A stretch of DNA of 64,000 nt, from assembly GCA_020636005.1 (NCBI GenBank), contig JACJYR010000008.1, forward strand, positions 61,289 to 125,288, in the 5' to 3' direction. Shown here in pieces: positions 49,326 through 58,174 of this stretch; the first letter of the stretch is position 1; the number at the start of each line of letters is the position of its first letter. Under the pieces are notes generated by a model. That model did no database searches and was not told the DNA's origin. It saw only the letters and a list, made by a program, of their open reading frames with translations. The position numbers were made by a program, and so were the translations under genes. The DNA comes from Lewinellaceae bacterium. GTDB lineage: Bacteria > Bacteroidota > Bacteroidia > Chitinophagales > Saprospiraceae.

Positions 49326-50921
49326 TTATTCGCTCAACTCCAACACCACCACCGAGTTTTTCGGCATATCTACCGAGAGTTGGTTACCTGAAACCGTAGC
49401 TCCGCTGAAGGCCTTTGGCGTTACTTTAGTTGGGTTGTCGAAAGTATTGCCGTCCTGCACTTTTGGCGAGGTTAAAATCCTGCCGGTCACCTTGCTCACC
49501 TTGAAGCTGTTGAGCGAAAGCTCTACTTTTTGGTTGGCGGTGTTGTCCAAATTGGTCAGCGAAACGTGCATTTTCCTTGCCTTGTCAATGGAGGCTGAGA
49601 CCGAAACCGCCGGAATCCGCTCACCGTCCACCATGAAGTCGTTGGTAATCACCTGCACGGGTACCAGGGTCGCATCCTGATGGACTTTGTACATTTCCAT
49701 GACGTGGTAGGTGGGCGTCAGCACCATTTTTTCCTCCTTCGTGAGGATGACGGCCTGGAGCACGTTCACGGTCTGGGCCAGGTTGGCCATGCGCACCCGG
49801 TCGGCGTTGTTGTTGAAAATATTGAGGGTGATGCCCGCAATCATGGCGTCCCGAATCGTGTTTTGCTGGTATAGGGCGCCATTGCCAACTGGGTCAGTCT
49901 CGTACCAGCCGCCCCATTCATCCACAATCAAAGCAACCCGTTTTTCGGGGTCGTATTTGTCCATGATGGCTTTGTTCGTTTTGATAAATTCCTCCATGAA
50001 CAGCGCCCGCTGCATGGTGATGAAATACTCCTTGTCGGTGAACTGGTCGGAAGAGCCTTTTTTACCCCAATCAATCACCGAATAATGGTGGATGGAAATG
50101 CCTTCGAACCTCCTTGCTGGCAAGGTTTTCATGATTTCTTCCGTCCAATGGTAATGATTGGGGCTACCCGGGCCGACGGCAATTCTGAACAGTTTTTCGG
50201 TGTTGCCATAGCTGGTCATGGCGGTGGCATATTGCCGGTAGAGGTCGAGGTAATGTTCCACCCGCATGTCGCCGCCGCAGTCCCACGACTCGTTGCCGAT
50301 GCCCCAGTATTTCACGTTCCAGGGTTTGTCACGGCCATTCTCGGCGCGCATGTCGGTGAGGTAGCTGGTGCCGTTTTTGGAGTTGGCGTATTGCACCCAT
50401 TCCACGGCTTCCTGTACGCTACCGGAGTTCATGTTGGTGGCGAGGTAAGGTTCCGCCCCGAGCAGCTCGCACATGTTGAGGAACTCGGTGGTGCCGAAGC
50501 TGTTGTCTTCCCGGTAATTTCCCCAGGACAGGTTTTCGATGGGCTTCCGTTTGTCCTTCGGGCCAATTGCGTCCTTCCAGTGGTAGGTGTCGGCGAAGCA
50601 GCCGCCCGGCCAGCGCAGGTTGGGTATCTGCAAATCCTTGAGCGCCTTGATGACGTCGTTGCGCACGCCGCCCGTGTTGGGGATTTTCGAGTTTTTGTCG
50701 CCAACGTAGATGCCATCGTAAATGCACCTGCCGAGGTGTTCGGCGAAATGGCCGTAGATGTTCTTGTTGATTTGGGTTTTGGCAAGGTCGGCGTTGAGGG
50801 AGACCTTGGTTTGGGAAAAAATGCTCGAAAGGAGCAGGAAGGCGAAGCCGGAAGTGGCACCCCACTTTTTTTGGAAGCATCGCAAATTATTTAACCTTGA
50901 TAAAAGCTGGAATTTGTTCAT
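49326..50921 (-). CDS. abfA: Alpha-L-arabinofuranosidase, GH51
   Basis: A 531-residue glycosidase that releases L-arabinose from arabinan or arabinoxylan side chains. The acid/base region is GIGNESWDCGG (Glu), and the nucleophile region is LIVDEWGGW (Glu). IYGHFAEHLGRCIYDGIY and LRWPGGCFADTYHW are further GH51 landmarks. A signal-like stretch (GFAFLLLSSIFSQ, about 25-37) suggests export, with a longer basic lead than usual. It is the first gene of the operon and has a strong promoter. Confidence 0.93.
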   Translation of the reverse strand: MNKFQLLSRLNNLRCFQKKWGATSGFAFLLLSSIFSQTKVSLNADLAKTQINKNIYGHFAEHLGRCIYDGIYVGDKNSKIPNTGGVRNDVIKALKDLQIPNLRWPGGCFADTYHWKDAIGPKDKRKPIENLSWGNYREDNSFGTTEFLNMCELLGAEPYLATNMNSGSVQEAVEWVQYANSKNGTSYLTDMRAENGRDKPWNVKYWGIGNESWDCGGDMRVEHYLDLYRQYATAMTSYGNTEKLFRIAVGPGSPNHYHWTEEIMKTLPARRFEGISIHHYSVIDWGKKGSSDQFTDKEYFITMQRALFMEEFIKTNKAIMDKYDPEKRVALIVDEWGGWYETDPVGNGALYQQNTIRDAMIAGITLNIFNNNADRVRMANLAQTVNVLQAVILTKEEKMVLTPTYHVMEMYKVHQDATLVPVQVITNDFMVDGERIPAVSVSASIDKARKMHVSLTNLDNTANQKVELSLNSFKVSKVTGRILTSPKVQDGNTFDNPTKVTPKAFSGATVSGNQLSVDMPKNSVVVLELSE

Positions 50922-50961
50922 AACTCAAAGATTGTTTTGATAAAAATGATTTCTACGCTTG

Positions 50962-50992
50962 CAAAAGTAATTCTGCTATTGAGGTATCCAAA
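50962..50992 (-). promoter_or_regulatory. Arabinose operon promoter
   Basis: Read on the minus strand: TTTG (50992-50989), a 19-base spacer, TACTTTTG (50969-50962). This is the exact Bacteroidota TTTG-N19-TAnnTTTG layout, 40 bases before the GH51 ATG. No repressor gene lies in the window. The remainder of 50922-51305 holds a weak hairpin (GGCC at 51034 and 51047, then T-run) but no gene. Confidence 0.7.
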
Positions 50993-51254
50993 TTAGTAAT
51001 GCTTTTCAGTTTTGAATCACCAACACCTTATGTGGCCTTCCGCATCGGCCATTTTTACCAAAAGCAAATACAAACTGCGCTGCACCTGTAAAGGGTAGTC
51101 GAATGGGGCAAAAGAAGTGGCTTTCATGGCAAATCACAACCCACTGTGATTGTTCCATGCAAGAACTCCTATGCCGGACAAAAGGGTTTTACCCTCCAAT
51201 TAACATAATGGCATTTATTAAAAAAAACTGTATCACCCTGAAATACAGAACCTG

Positions 51255-51285
51255 TTTCCCTAAAAGCCCCACAATGTTACCTTTG
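51255..51285 (+). promoter_or_regulatory. Candidate promoter of the ECF sigma gene
   Basis: TACCTTTG (51278-51285) matches TAnnTTTG, 20 bases before the ATG at 51306. A TTTC at 51255 stands at the right distance (20-base spacer) as a weak -33. Confidence 0.5.
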
Positions 51286-51305
51286 CTGCAGAACTTGTAA
51301 AGTTG

Positions 51306-51824
51306 ATGGAACCACTCCCGCAAAAAGATGTCTGCCAGGAACCGGTTTTTCAGGAACTGTTCTTCGCCCACGCCCGCCATGTGCGAAACTTTCTCTATTA
51401 TAAAGGTGCCAATGCCTCCGAATCGGAAGATCTGATGCAGGAAGCCTTCCTGCGCATGTGGCGGGATTGCGCCAAAGTGCCTTTTGAAAAAGCAAGGGGT
51501 TTTTTGTTCGCCGTGGCCGGCAATTTGTTTTTGGATGCCAAAAAGCACGAGCAGGTCGTCCTCCGCTTCCAACGGCTGCAGCCTGTAGAAACGCAGGAGG
51601 ATGAAACCCCGCAATTCCAATTGGAAACCAGGGAACTACAAGACCGCCTCGAAAAGGCCATTGCCCAATTGCCTGAAAACCAACGTATTGTATTCCTGAT
51701 GAACCGCATGGACAAAATGACCTACGCTGACATCGCCGACCACCTCGACCTCAGCGTAAAGGCCGTGGAAAAACGGATGAGCAAGGCGCTGGTGGAGTTG
51801 CGGCAGATTCTGAAAGGGATTTAG
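51306..51824 (+). CDS. ECF RNA polymerase sigma factor
   Basis: A 172-residue sigma-70 factor with region 2 (NASESEDLMQEAFLRMWRDC) and region 4 (YADIADHLDLSVKAVEKRMS); no region 3. It belongs to the Bacteroidota FecI-like group. The ATG at 51306 is preferred to the TTG at 51303. A FecR-type anti-sigma gene follows after 132 bases on the same strand, the usual pair. Confidence 0.92.
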   Translation: MEPLPQKDVCQEPVFQELFFAHARHVRNFLYYKGANASESEDLMQEAFLRMWRDCAKVPFEKARGFLFAVAGNLFLDAKKHEQVVLRFQRLQPVETQEDETPQFQLETRELQDRLEKAIAQLPENQRIVFLMNRMDKMTYADIADHLDLSVKAVEKRMSKALVELRQILKGI

Positions 51825-51956
51825 GGGCAAACGGGCCGTGAGGTACCAGGGAGTAGGGTTTTTGCAGCTTGATTCGTTTTTATAAGACAGAAAGAAATAG
51901 GGCAAACATTGCGTCCTGTTTTTTCCTTTCAACGCTGTACTTTATTACTTTAAGAA

Positions 51957-53051
51957 ATGAACCAGGACGAAACATTGTTGGCAAGATGGCTCGCAGGCGA
52001 CCTCCAGGAAGGCGACCTGGAAGCCCTTCGCAACCTGGAGGGCTACCCGGAGTATGTGGAAATGTTGGAAGCCCTGGAGGGCATGTCCTTGCCGGATTTT
52101 TCAAATACCCTTTCCTGGCAGCAGATGAAGGAGAAGTTGGCGGTTGAGCGTGAGCAGTCCTCTCTTGACGGTACTCAATCAGCGGTTCAAAGCCCGCATT
52201 TGTCAGCGCCAGATATTCCATTGGTTGAGAAAGCAGCAGCAGTTACTGACATTGCAAGCGCAGAAAGCCGACTTTCTGTTGAGCCCCCAATAGAACCCGT
52301 GATTGCCGAACCACCCAAGCCCCAATACCCATCACCAACAATCCGCCGCCTCGTTCCCTGGAAAATGGTGGCCGGTATTGCGGCAGCGGTCACCTTGTTG
52401 ATAGTGGGCCTGTGGTGGGTTTCCGACAATGGTTTTGGCGCAACGCCGGTCGCAGTGACAAAAGCGGGCGAACAAAAAGAGGTTAAACTGCCGGATGGCT
52501 CTTCCGTCACCTTGAATGCCATGTCGGCGCTTACTTATTCTGTGGACGACTGGTCGAATGGCCGCAAAGTAAATTTGGAGGGAGAAGCCTATTTCAAAGC
52601 CAAAAAAGGCAAGGTCTTTACCGTAACTACGGAACAAGGTACGGTGGAAGTGGTCGGGACGGCTTTTAACGTGTTTGCCCGCGACAAGGAACTGGAGGTA
52701 AAATGTACCGAGGGCAAGGTGCAGGTAATCAACCCCGAAGGCACCGAGCGGGTGCTGATAAAGGCGGGCGAGCAGGTGTCCGTTCTGAACGGGCGGATGC
52801 AGCGCCGCCAGGGCCTGGAATTTCAGCCGAGATGGTTTAACGGCGAGAGTACCTTTCGCAGCGAACCACTGGAGAAGGTCTTTGGTGAAATGGAGCGGCA
52901 GTATGGCGTGGTCATCATGGCCGACAGCATCGAAGGCCGTACCTTTTCCGGCAAGTTCGTGAACAGCGACCTGGAGAAGGCACTGAAAATGGTCTGTGTG
53001 CCCATGAAGTTGAAGTATTCGGTGGTGGCGGACACCGTCAAGATTTTTTAG
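51957..53051 (+). CDS. FecR-type anti-sigma factor
   Basis: A 364-residue inner-membrane regulator. A cytoplasmic N-terminus (about 1-125) precedes one helix (MVAGIAAAVTLLIVGLWWV, about 137-155). The periplasmic FecR domain shows VKLPDGSSVTLNAMSALTYS and GTVEVVGTAFNVFARD, and the C-terminal DUF4974-like part FRSEPLEKVFGEMERQYGVV. Such proteins hold the sigma factor until a TonB-linked receptor signals. No SusC/SusD-like receptor follows; the next items are repeat copy E and a KilA-N gene. Confidence 0.9.
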   Translation: MNQDETLLARWLAGDLQEGDLEALRNLEGYPEYVEMLEALEGMSLPDFSNTLSWQQMKEKLAVEREQSSLDGTQSAVQSPHLSAPDIPLVEKAAAVTDIASAESRLSVEPPIEPVIAEPPKPQYPSPTIRRLVPWKMVAGIAAAVTLLIVGLWWVSDNGFGATPVAVTKAGEQKEVKLPDGSSVTLNAMSALTYSVDDWSNGRKVNLEGEAYFKAKKGKVFTVTTEQGTVEVVGTAFNVFARDKELEVKCTEGKVQVINPEGTERVLIKAGEQVSVLNGRMQRRQGLEFQPRWFNGESTFRSEPLEKVFGEMERQYGVVIMADSIEGRTFSGKFVNSDLEKALKMVCVPMKLKYSVVADTVKIF

Positions 53052-53079
53052 CCCACCGCCATTCCGTATTTTTGCAGGC

Positions 53080-53175
53080 CACGACTAAAAAATAACTTTT
53101 CCATTTTGGTTTTGGAAAGCCCACCAAGAGGTGGTTTTTTTAAATGAATGGCTATTTTATTTTTTCCTTCGATCC
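53080..53175 (+). mobile_element. MITE-like repeat, copy E (after fecR)
   Basis: It starts near ACTAAAAAATAAC and ends TTTTTTCCTTCGATCC; the first nine bases of the element are changed. A hairpin CCACC/GGTGG followed by seven T lies in the middle, and the AGTCAT-type second half is present (GGCTATTTTATTTTTTCC). It directly follows the fecR stop in terminator orientation and ends 15 bases before the KilA-N ATG. Confidence 0.7.
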
Positions 53176-53190
53176 AGCCAAAACAGACAC

Positions 53191-54024
53191 ATGGCTAAAC
53201 AAGCGACGATAAATGTCCAGGGGGTAGAACTCCGCCTGCAAACCCAAGACCTGGGCGATTATATCTCCCTCACCGATATTGCCTCCTCCGGGCGGGCCCC
53301 CGCCAACGACATCATCAAAAACTACCTGCGCAACAGATCCAACATTGAATTCCTGGGCCTTTGGGAAAGCCTGAACAACCCGGATTTTAATTCGGTGGAT
53401 TTCCACCGAATTAGAACCGAGACCGGCCTGAGCGATTTCATCCTGTCCGTCAAAGAATGGATAGACCTTACCGGTGCTGTCGGCCTGACCGCCAAAGCCG
53501 GGCGCTATGGCGGCACCTATGCACATCCCGACATTGCCATCCAGTTTGCCAGTTGGCTCAATCCCGCTTTTTACCTCTACCTCGTCCGGGAATACCAGCG
53601 CCTGAAAGAAGACGAGTCCAAGCGCCTGAAGACGGAGTGGAACCTCAACCGCCAAATCACCAAGGCCAATTGGCACATCCACACCGCCGCTGTCCGGGAA
53701 AATCTCGTGCCCCTCATGGACTGGAACTCAAAAAAGGAAGCCATCTACCAGGCCAGCGAAGCCGACCTGCTCAACCTCGCCCTTTTCGGCCTCACGGCCA
53801 AAGAGTGGAAAAGTGCCAACCCTACCAAGAAAGGCAACATCAGGGATCATGCATCCGTCGAGCAGCTTTTGATCTTGTCCAATTTGCAAAGCCTCAACTC
53901 CAAACTGCTGCAATGGGAAAGCCCCAAAGACCAGCGCCTGGAAATACTGCACAAAACCGCCCGGGAGCAGATGGACATCATTGTGCGCACCAAAAGTCTG
54001 GATGAAATAAAAAGATTGAAATGA
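53191..54024 (+). CDS. KilA-N domain protein
   Basis: A 277-residue protein. The KilA-N DNA-binding domain occupies about 10-120 (LQTQDLGDYISLTDIASSGR and TAKAGRYGGTYAHPDIAIQF, with FASWLNPAFYLYLVREYQRL). A helical C-terminus with ENLVPLMDWNSKKEAIYQAS follows. The family is known from phages and mobile bacterial genes; its cellular role is unsettled. The ATG at 53191 lies 15 bases after repeat copy E, so its promoter is probably within or before that repeat. Confidence 0.88.
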   Translation: MAKQATINVQGVELRLQTQDLGDYISLTDIASSGRAPANDIIKNYLRNRSNIEFLGLWESLNNPDFNSVDFHRIRTETGLSDFILSVKEWIDLTGAVGLTAKAGRYGGTYAHPDIAIQFASWLNPAFYLYLVREYQRLKEDESKRLKTEWNLNRQITKANWHIHTAAVRENLVPLMDWNSKKEAIYQASEADLLNLALFGLTAKEWKSANPTKKGNIRDHASVEQLLILSNLQSLNSKLLQWESPKDQRLEILHKTAREQMDIIVRTKSLDEIKRLK

Positions 54025-54151
54025 CGTGCTTCGGGCGCTACGATGAAACGAAGGATTAGGAAATTATCATCGCCCGTACCCTAAACCGGCCCGGCTGCCC
54101 TCCGCTAAATCGCACATTCATGCGATAGGCACGGCTCCTGCCCTTTCTTTT

Positions 54152-54910
54152 TTAAAACACCACACTACAACACGTCACCCCGCCCTCCGCCTTTATCACC
54201 TCCGAATTATCAACCAAATAAATGTCCATACCTGCCTCTAACAGCCGCAGCGCAGTTTGCGGGAAATCCAAAGGGAAAATAACTGTATCACCAAGGAGCA
54301 AAGCATTGGCGGCACCAGGTTCATCAGAGTGGGTCTCGATGATTTTATAATTGGAGAATAAATTAGCATCCACCCATTCGGAGTTGAGCAATAAGGTGTC
54401 TATTGAAACTTGCGTCACCGCCGATTTTAGGTGGAGGCAGCCCGTCAAATGGACGCCAATTACCTCATAATCAAAGGGTTTTAATACATTTTGCATTTGC
54501 CGCACGGCTTCGGCATTGCTGCGGCTGGAAAGGCCGACAAAGATTTTCTTGCCGAGGCGGAGCACATCGCCCCCATCCAATACACCCGGCGCTTCGATTC
54601 GGTGAAGGGGCCGGTATTTTTCCAAAACCGTTGCTACGGAATCAATTTCGCCCTTTCGGCTGTCGGCGCCCGGAAGGGTAATTATGGCAATTTCATCCAG
54701 AACTACGGCGCAGTCTTCCACAAAAACACTATCGGGGAAATCGGGAAGGGCCGGGGCATGGACGATTTCGCAGCCGAGGTAGCGCAGGGCGTCTTCATAA
54801 TCCTGGTGCTGTTTTTCCGCCAAAGCCACATCAATGGGCTGGCGCTCGAAATGGGTCAGTTCACATTCGGCCATGCGGGGACTGACGGGGCGGAGGAGGG
54901 CGGTGGGCAT
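54152..54910 (-). CDS. Dimethylarginine dimethylaminohydrolase-like amidinohydrolase
   Basis: A 252-residue enzyme of the guanidino-group-modifying superfamily. Substrate-binding FPDSVFVEDCAVV, GGDVLRLGKKIFVGLSSRSN, the catalytic His in HLTGCLHLKSAV, and a C-terminal nucleophile Cys in GGVTCCSVVF all match DDAH. It probably hydrolyses methylated arginine to citrulline and methylamine. The ATG at 54910 is chosen; codons upstream are unlike the family. It stands alone, between the KilA-N and plug-lipoprotein genes. Confidence 0.9.
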   Translation of the reverse strand: MPTALLRPVSPRMAECELTHFERQPIDVALAEKQHQDYEDALRYLGCEIVHAPALPDFPDSVFVEDCAVVLDEIAIITLPGADSRKGEIDSVATVLEKYRPLHRIEAPGVLDGGDVLRLGKKIFVGLSSRSNAEAVRQMQNVLKPFDYEVIGVHLTGCLHLKSAVTQVSIDTLLLNSEWVDANLFSNYKIIETHSDEPGAANALLLGDTVIFPLDFPQTALRLLEAGMDIYLVDNSEVIKAEGGVTCCSVVF

Positions 54911-55023
54911 AGTATCTTTGTTTGGTTCGATAAACTCGATATGAAGCGGCAACTTAGCTGAAAATTTCAAATTACGCTTTGTGCCTGCCGCAGGTAAATC
55001 CAACTTTTGAAAGATAAGCAGTA

Positions 55024-55113
55024 GTTTGAAATGGTTTGACTGGTTTGAAAATGGTTTGACTTTGTTGTCAACTGTTGAAAAACGAATTCAAACTACTCAA
55101 ACTTTTTCAACCA
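55024..55113. repeat. Iterated-word inverted repeat (TGGTTTGAAA)
   Basis: The left arm repeats AGTTTGAAATGGTTTGACTG and more; the right arm repeats TTCAAACTACTCAAAC and TTTCAACC. It uses nearly the same word as 32550-32653. It lies just past the 3' end of the plug lipoprotein gene on the minus strand. Confidence 0.7.
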
Positions 55114-55127
55114 TTACTTACCCCCAA

Positions 55128-55538
55128 TCAATTCTCCTGTGGATCAAAATTCCCCGTATGGATTACCACCACGCCATACTGCCCATCACGGCCATAAATC
55201 ATTGTTTCCGACGGGTCTTTCAATATCTCTATGGCGGTGATGTCGCTTGGATTCACGGCATCGGCGGCGGAGGCATAGCTATGGCCTAAACGGATACCAT
55301 CAAGTACAAACAGGGGGGTGCCGCCACGGATTCTAACAGTCGTGTAAGGGCCGAAATCATCCACGTAAACGCCGGGCATCCTTGCCAGCATGTTGGCCAA
55401 AGTGGTTGTATTGTCAACCTGAACGACCGTGTCGTTGTGGCCGGATAACTTGCCGGCGCTGCCGCCCTGCACGGCGGAACATGCGGAAACCAGGGTGGCA
55501 AAAAGGAAGGCGAATGCGATATTTGGGAAATTTTTCAT
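55128..55538 (-). CDS. Lipoprotein consisting of a TonB-receptor plug domain only
   Basis: A 136-residue protein with a lipoprotein signal (FATLVSAC, Cys20). The rest is a plug fold: ANMLARMPGVYVDD, TVRIRGGTPLFVLDGIRLG, VNPSDITAIEILKDPSE and GQYGVVVIHT. No beta-barrel follows; the frame simply ends after NFDPQEN. It could be a soluble or membrane-tethered plug that acts with another protein. The lack of frame remnants downstream argues against a recent truncation. Confidence 0.82.
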   Translation of the reverse strand: MKNFPNIAFAFLFATLVSACSAVQGGSAGKLSGHNDTVVQVDNTTTLANMLARMPGVYVDDFGPYTTVRIRGGTPLFVLDGIRLGHSYASAADAVNPSDITAIEILKDPSETMIYGRDGQYGVVVIHTGNFDPQEN

Positions 55539-55624
55539 GGCACTTTGTTTTAAAAATGTATTTACAACCAAAACAAACCAGGTCGCCTGAATTTTAATTT
55601 ACCTGGCTGATTAACAAATATTTA

Positions 55625-55734
55625 GTAACGATGAAAAAATAACTTCACCATTTTGATTTTGAAGACCCCGGCAATGGAAGGGTTTTTTAAAAATAATCCC
55701 GATTTCACATCGGGATTATTTTTCCTTCGATCCT
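55625..55734 (+). mobile_element. MITE-like repeat, copy F (complete)
   Basis: 110 bases, GTAACGATGAAAAAATAAC to TTTCCTTCGATCCT, with TA at both sides (55623-55624 and 55735-55736). It carries the ATCCCGATTTCACATCGGGAT hairpin. It lies 38 bases before the methyltransferase start codon, so its end probably forms part of that gene's leader. Confidence 0.88.
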
Positions 55735-55771
55735 TAGCACCAGGTTTCCCATTTTACTAAAATAGCCATCC

Positions 55772-56296
55772 TTGACACCGCAACAAGCAATTTCATTGAT
55801 CGAAAAGTGCGTACAACAAAAGCAAGGTACCTGGGCCGACATCGGTGCTGGCACGGGCACGTTCACCCTTGCCTTGCGGGAGATACTTGCCTCAGGCACC
55901 ATCTACGCCGTTGACAAAAACCCTCATGCGCTCTGGCGTTTGCCCTTGCAAGGCGAGGTGAAAACAGAAGTAGTGGAAGGGGATTTTACCAAAAAGATGG
56001 AATTCCCAATGGTAGGCGGCATCCTGATGGCCAATTCGCTGCACTATGCTGCGGATCCTGTGGCGGTTTTGAAAAATGTACTATCCCACTTGCAGCCCGG
56101 CGGCACTTTCCTGTTGATAGAATATGAAACCCATACGCCGCTTTTACCCTGGATACCCTATCCGGTCCCATTTGCCCGTTTTCAAAAAATAGCGATGGAT
56201 AGCGGCCTTTCCGCACCCGTTGCATTGGCGAAAGTCCCTTCCGGTTACGGGCACGGGCATATTTATTCGGCCAGTTGCATTTGGAAAGAAAAATAA
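55772..56296 (+). CDS. Class I SAM-dependent methyltransferase
   Basis: A 174-residue enzyme starting at TTG (TPQQAISLIEKCVQQKQ). Motif I is WADIGAGTGTFTLALREILA, then YAVDKNPHALWRLP (motif II) and VLKNVLSHLQPGGTFLLIEY (motif III/IV). The short size and UbiE-like core suggest a small-molecule methyltransferase; the substrate is unknown. The TTG is preferred because no ATG lies before motif I. Repeat copy F occupies the sequence just before it. Confidence 0.8.
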   Translation: MTPQQAISLIEKCVQQKQGTWADIGAGTGTFTLALREILASGTIYAVDKNPHALWRLPLQGEVKTEVVEGDFTKKMEFPMVGGILMANSLHYAADPVAVLKNVLSHLQPGGTFLLIEYETHTPLLPWIPYPVPFARFQKIAMDSGLSAPVALAKVPSGYGHGHIYSASCIWKEK

Positions 56297-56336
56297 TGGG
56301 CTGTCCAAGCTGTGCACCCCAATCGTAAATCGTCAA

Positions 56337-57374
56337 TCAAAACCTCCCACCATCCACATCCATAATAAAACCCAACAAGCCAGGATAATAATGCGCCTGA
56401 TCATCCCACATAGACAAGTGTGAACCTTCGGGGCAATACAGGTAGCGGCCATGCTGCACCAGCTTGCTCATTTCCTCCATCGCTGCCGGGTCCATCGTAT
56501 CGTATTTGGCACCGATCATCAGGGTAGGAATGTGGATCTCGTTCAGGCGGCCCATGATGTCCCAGCCGGCGAGGTTGCCGCCCGGCACGAACTCGCTCGG
56601 CCCCTGCATGAACTCATAGATATGGCCATTGACGTGTTCCATGGCCCGTTGGAAACCATCGGGGAAAGGGTTCATCCGGCAGATGTGCTTGCGGTAATAT
56701 TCTTCTACCACAAGATTCTGGTAGTCGGGGTTGTGGTAATCGCCCTTGTCCTCAAATGCTTTCAGGCTATCAATGAGCGAGGGGCGCATCTGGCTGCGCA
56801 ATTGGGCGTTGTAGTCGGCGTATGCGGGAAAGCTGCCCTGCATATTGCTCACCACGAGCGCTTTGATGTTGTCCTGGTACTTAAGGGCATACTGCATGCC
56901 CAACATACCGCCCCATGAGTTGCCGATGATGTAGCCGTTGTCCTTATTGAGGCCGAGCGCCTTACGCACCTGTTCCACTTCTTCCACGAAGCGGTCAATT
57001 ACCCACAGGTCGTCGTTGCTGGGCTGGTCGGAGAGGTAGGAACCGAGTTGGTGGTAGTAGTACATTTCATAGCCCTCCCTGGGCAGGAAGTCGCCGAAGC
57101 ACTCCATGTATTCCGTCGTCATGGCCGGGCCGCCGTGCAGCAACAGGACTTTGACTTTTGGGTTGTTGCCCACCTTTCTCGTCCAGACTTTGTAAGTGCC
57201 GGCGGGCGTTTCAACAGGTATCATCCGGACGCCATCCGTGCCTTCGGTGGAAGGGATGGGGATTTCCACTTTGGCAATAGTTTCGGTATCAGCGCTGTTT
57301 TTGCCGGGTTCATTTTTGCAGGCAAAAAACAGGACGCCGGAAAAAACAGCAAGGAGGGTAAGCTTGTATTTCAT
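56337..57374 (-). CDS. Proline-iminopeptidase-like alpha/beta hydrolase, lipoprotein
   Basis: A 345-residue hydrolase. A lipoprotein signal (MKYKLTLLAVFSGVLFFAC) is followed by LLLHGGPAMTTEYMECF (oxyanion HGGP), the nucleophile elbow IIGNSWGGMLGMQYA (Ser) and the Asp/His at IGAKYDTMDPAAM and PEGSHLSMWDD. This pattern is that of S33-family prolyl aminopeptidases. The ATG at 57374 starts the signal peptide. It is divergent from the ECF sigma gene. Confidence 0.88.
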   Translation of the reverse strand: MKYKLTLLAVFSGVLFFACKNEPGKNSADTETIAKVEIPIPSTEGTDGVRMIPVETPAGTYKVWTRKVGNNPKVKVLLLHGGPAMTTEYMECFGDFLPREGYEMYYYHQLGSYLSDQPSNDDLWVIDRFVEEVEQVRKALGLNKDNGYIIGNSWGGMLGMQYALKYQDNIKALVVSNMQGSFPAYADYNAQLRSQMRPSLIDSLKAFEDKGDYHNPDYQNLVVEEYYRKHICRMNPFPDGFQRAMEHVNGHIYEFMQGPSEFVPGGNLAGWDIMGRLNEIHIPTLMIGAKYDTMDPAAMEEMSKLVQHGRYLYCPEGSHLSMWDDQAHYYPGLLGFIMDVDGGRF

Positions 57375-57518
57375 GATACTTATTTTGTTGGGAAACAGGT
57401 TGAATTGACAGGTCAATGATACGATTTTTGAGAAAAATTTTATCCCGCTGTAACCTTTCCCCTCCTAAATACACTTTTATAATAACCCCCTTTTTCAAAA
57501 CCATCAACCATCAACAAC

Positions 57519-58064
57519 ATGGTACAAAGCCCACATGAAGAATTTCTCCGCTGGTACGAGCCTGTCCACGACCGCTTCGTCCGTTATTGCGGCAGCCGTG
57601 CCTTAGGCCTCATGGAAACAGAGGATCTGGTGCAGGAGGCCGTCCTCCATGCCTTGCAGGCATTTTATAGAATTGAAGACAAACAGCGCCTGCTCGGTTA
57701 CCTCATCGGCGTGGTGAACAACCTGGTGAAACAGGCCAGACGGCGGCAAAAATTCGTCGGTGCGTGGGAAGAAAAGACCCTTTCAAAGCTGGAGTCCCGC
57801 ACGGGCGACCCCGAAACCGCGCTGGACATCCAGTACTTGCTGAAGGCCATCCAGCAATTGCCCCGGCAGCAGCGGGAAGCACTCGTTTTATTTGAAATCA
57901 GCGGTTTCAGCATCAGGGAAATCAGCGAAATCCAGGTGTGCAGCGAAGGCGCCGTGAAGACCCGCCTGAGCCGCAGCCGCCAGCGCTTGCGGGAACTGTT
58001 GAGCGAAGATGGGAGGCCGATGCCTTTGTCGAAGCGCCTGGCCATTTACGCTTCCTTGTTGTAA
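57519..58064 (+). CDS. ECF RNA polymerase sigma factor (second)
   Basis: A 181-residue factor. Region 2 is METEDLVQEAVLHALQAFYR and region 4 is SGFSIREISEIQVCSEGAVK with KTRLSRSRQRLRELL. It resembles SigZ/RpoE-type factors rather than FecI. No anti-sigma gene with a visible membrane helix follows; a 55-codon reading frame lies 110 bases downstream on the same strand. Confidence 0.9.
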   Translation: MVQSPHEEFLRWYEPVHDRFVRYCGSRALGLMETEDLVQEAVLHALQAFYRIEDKQRLLGYLIGVVNNLVKQARRRQKFVGAWEEKTLSKLESRTGDPETALDIQYLLKAIQQLPRQQREALVLFEISGFSIREISEIQVCSEGAVKTRLSRSRQRLRELLSEDGRPMPLSKRLAIYASLL

Positions 58065-58083
58065 AAATATATCGTGAGGAGGA

Positions 58084-58154
58084 GCCACGAATTGACACGA
58101 ATTTTCCCTAATTTAAAACACCAAATTCGTGAAAAATTTGAGTCAATTCGTGGC
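58084..58154. repeat. Inverted repeat of ACGAATTGACACGAA words
   Basis: GCCACGAATTGACACGAATT (58084-58103) pairs with AATTCGTGAAAAATTTGAGT and CAATTCGTGGC (58124-58154). It lies between the ECF sigma gene and the small frame after it. Confidence 0.7.
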
Positions 58155-58174
58155 AAAAAACCAGTTTCAAAACT

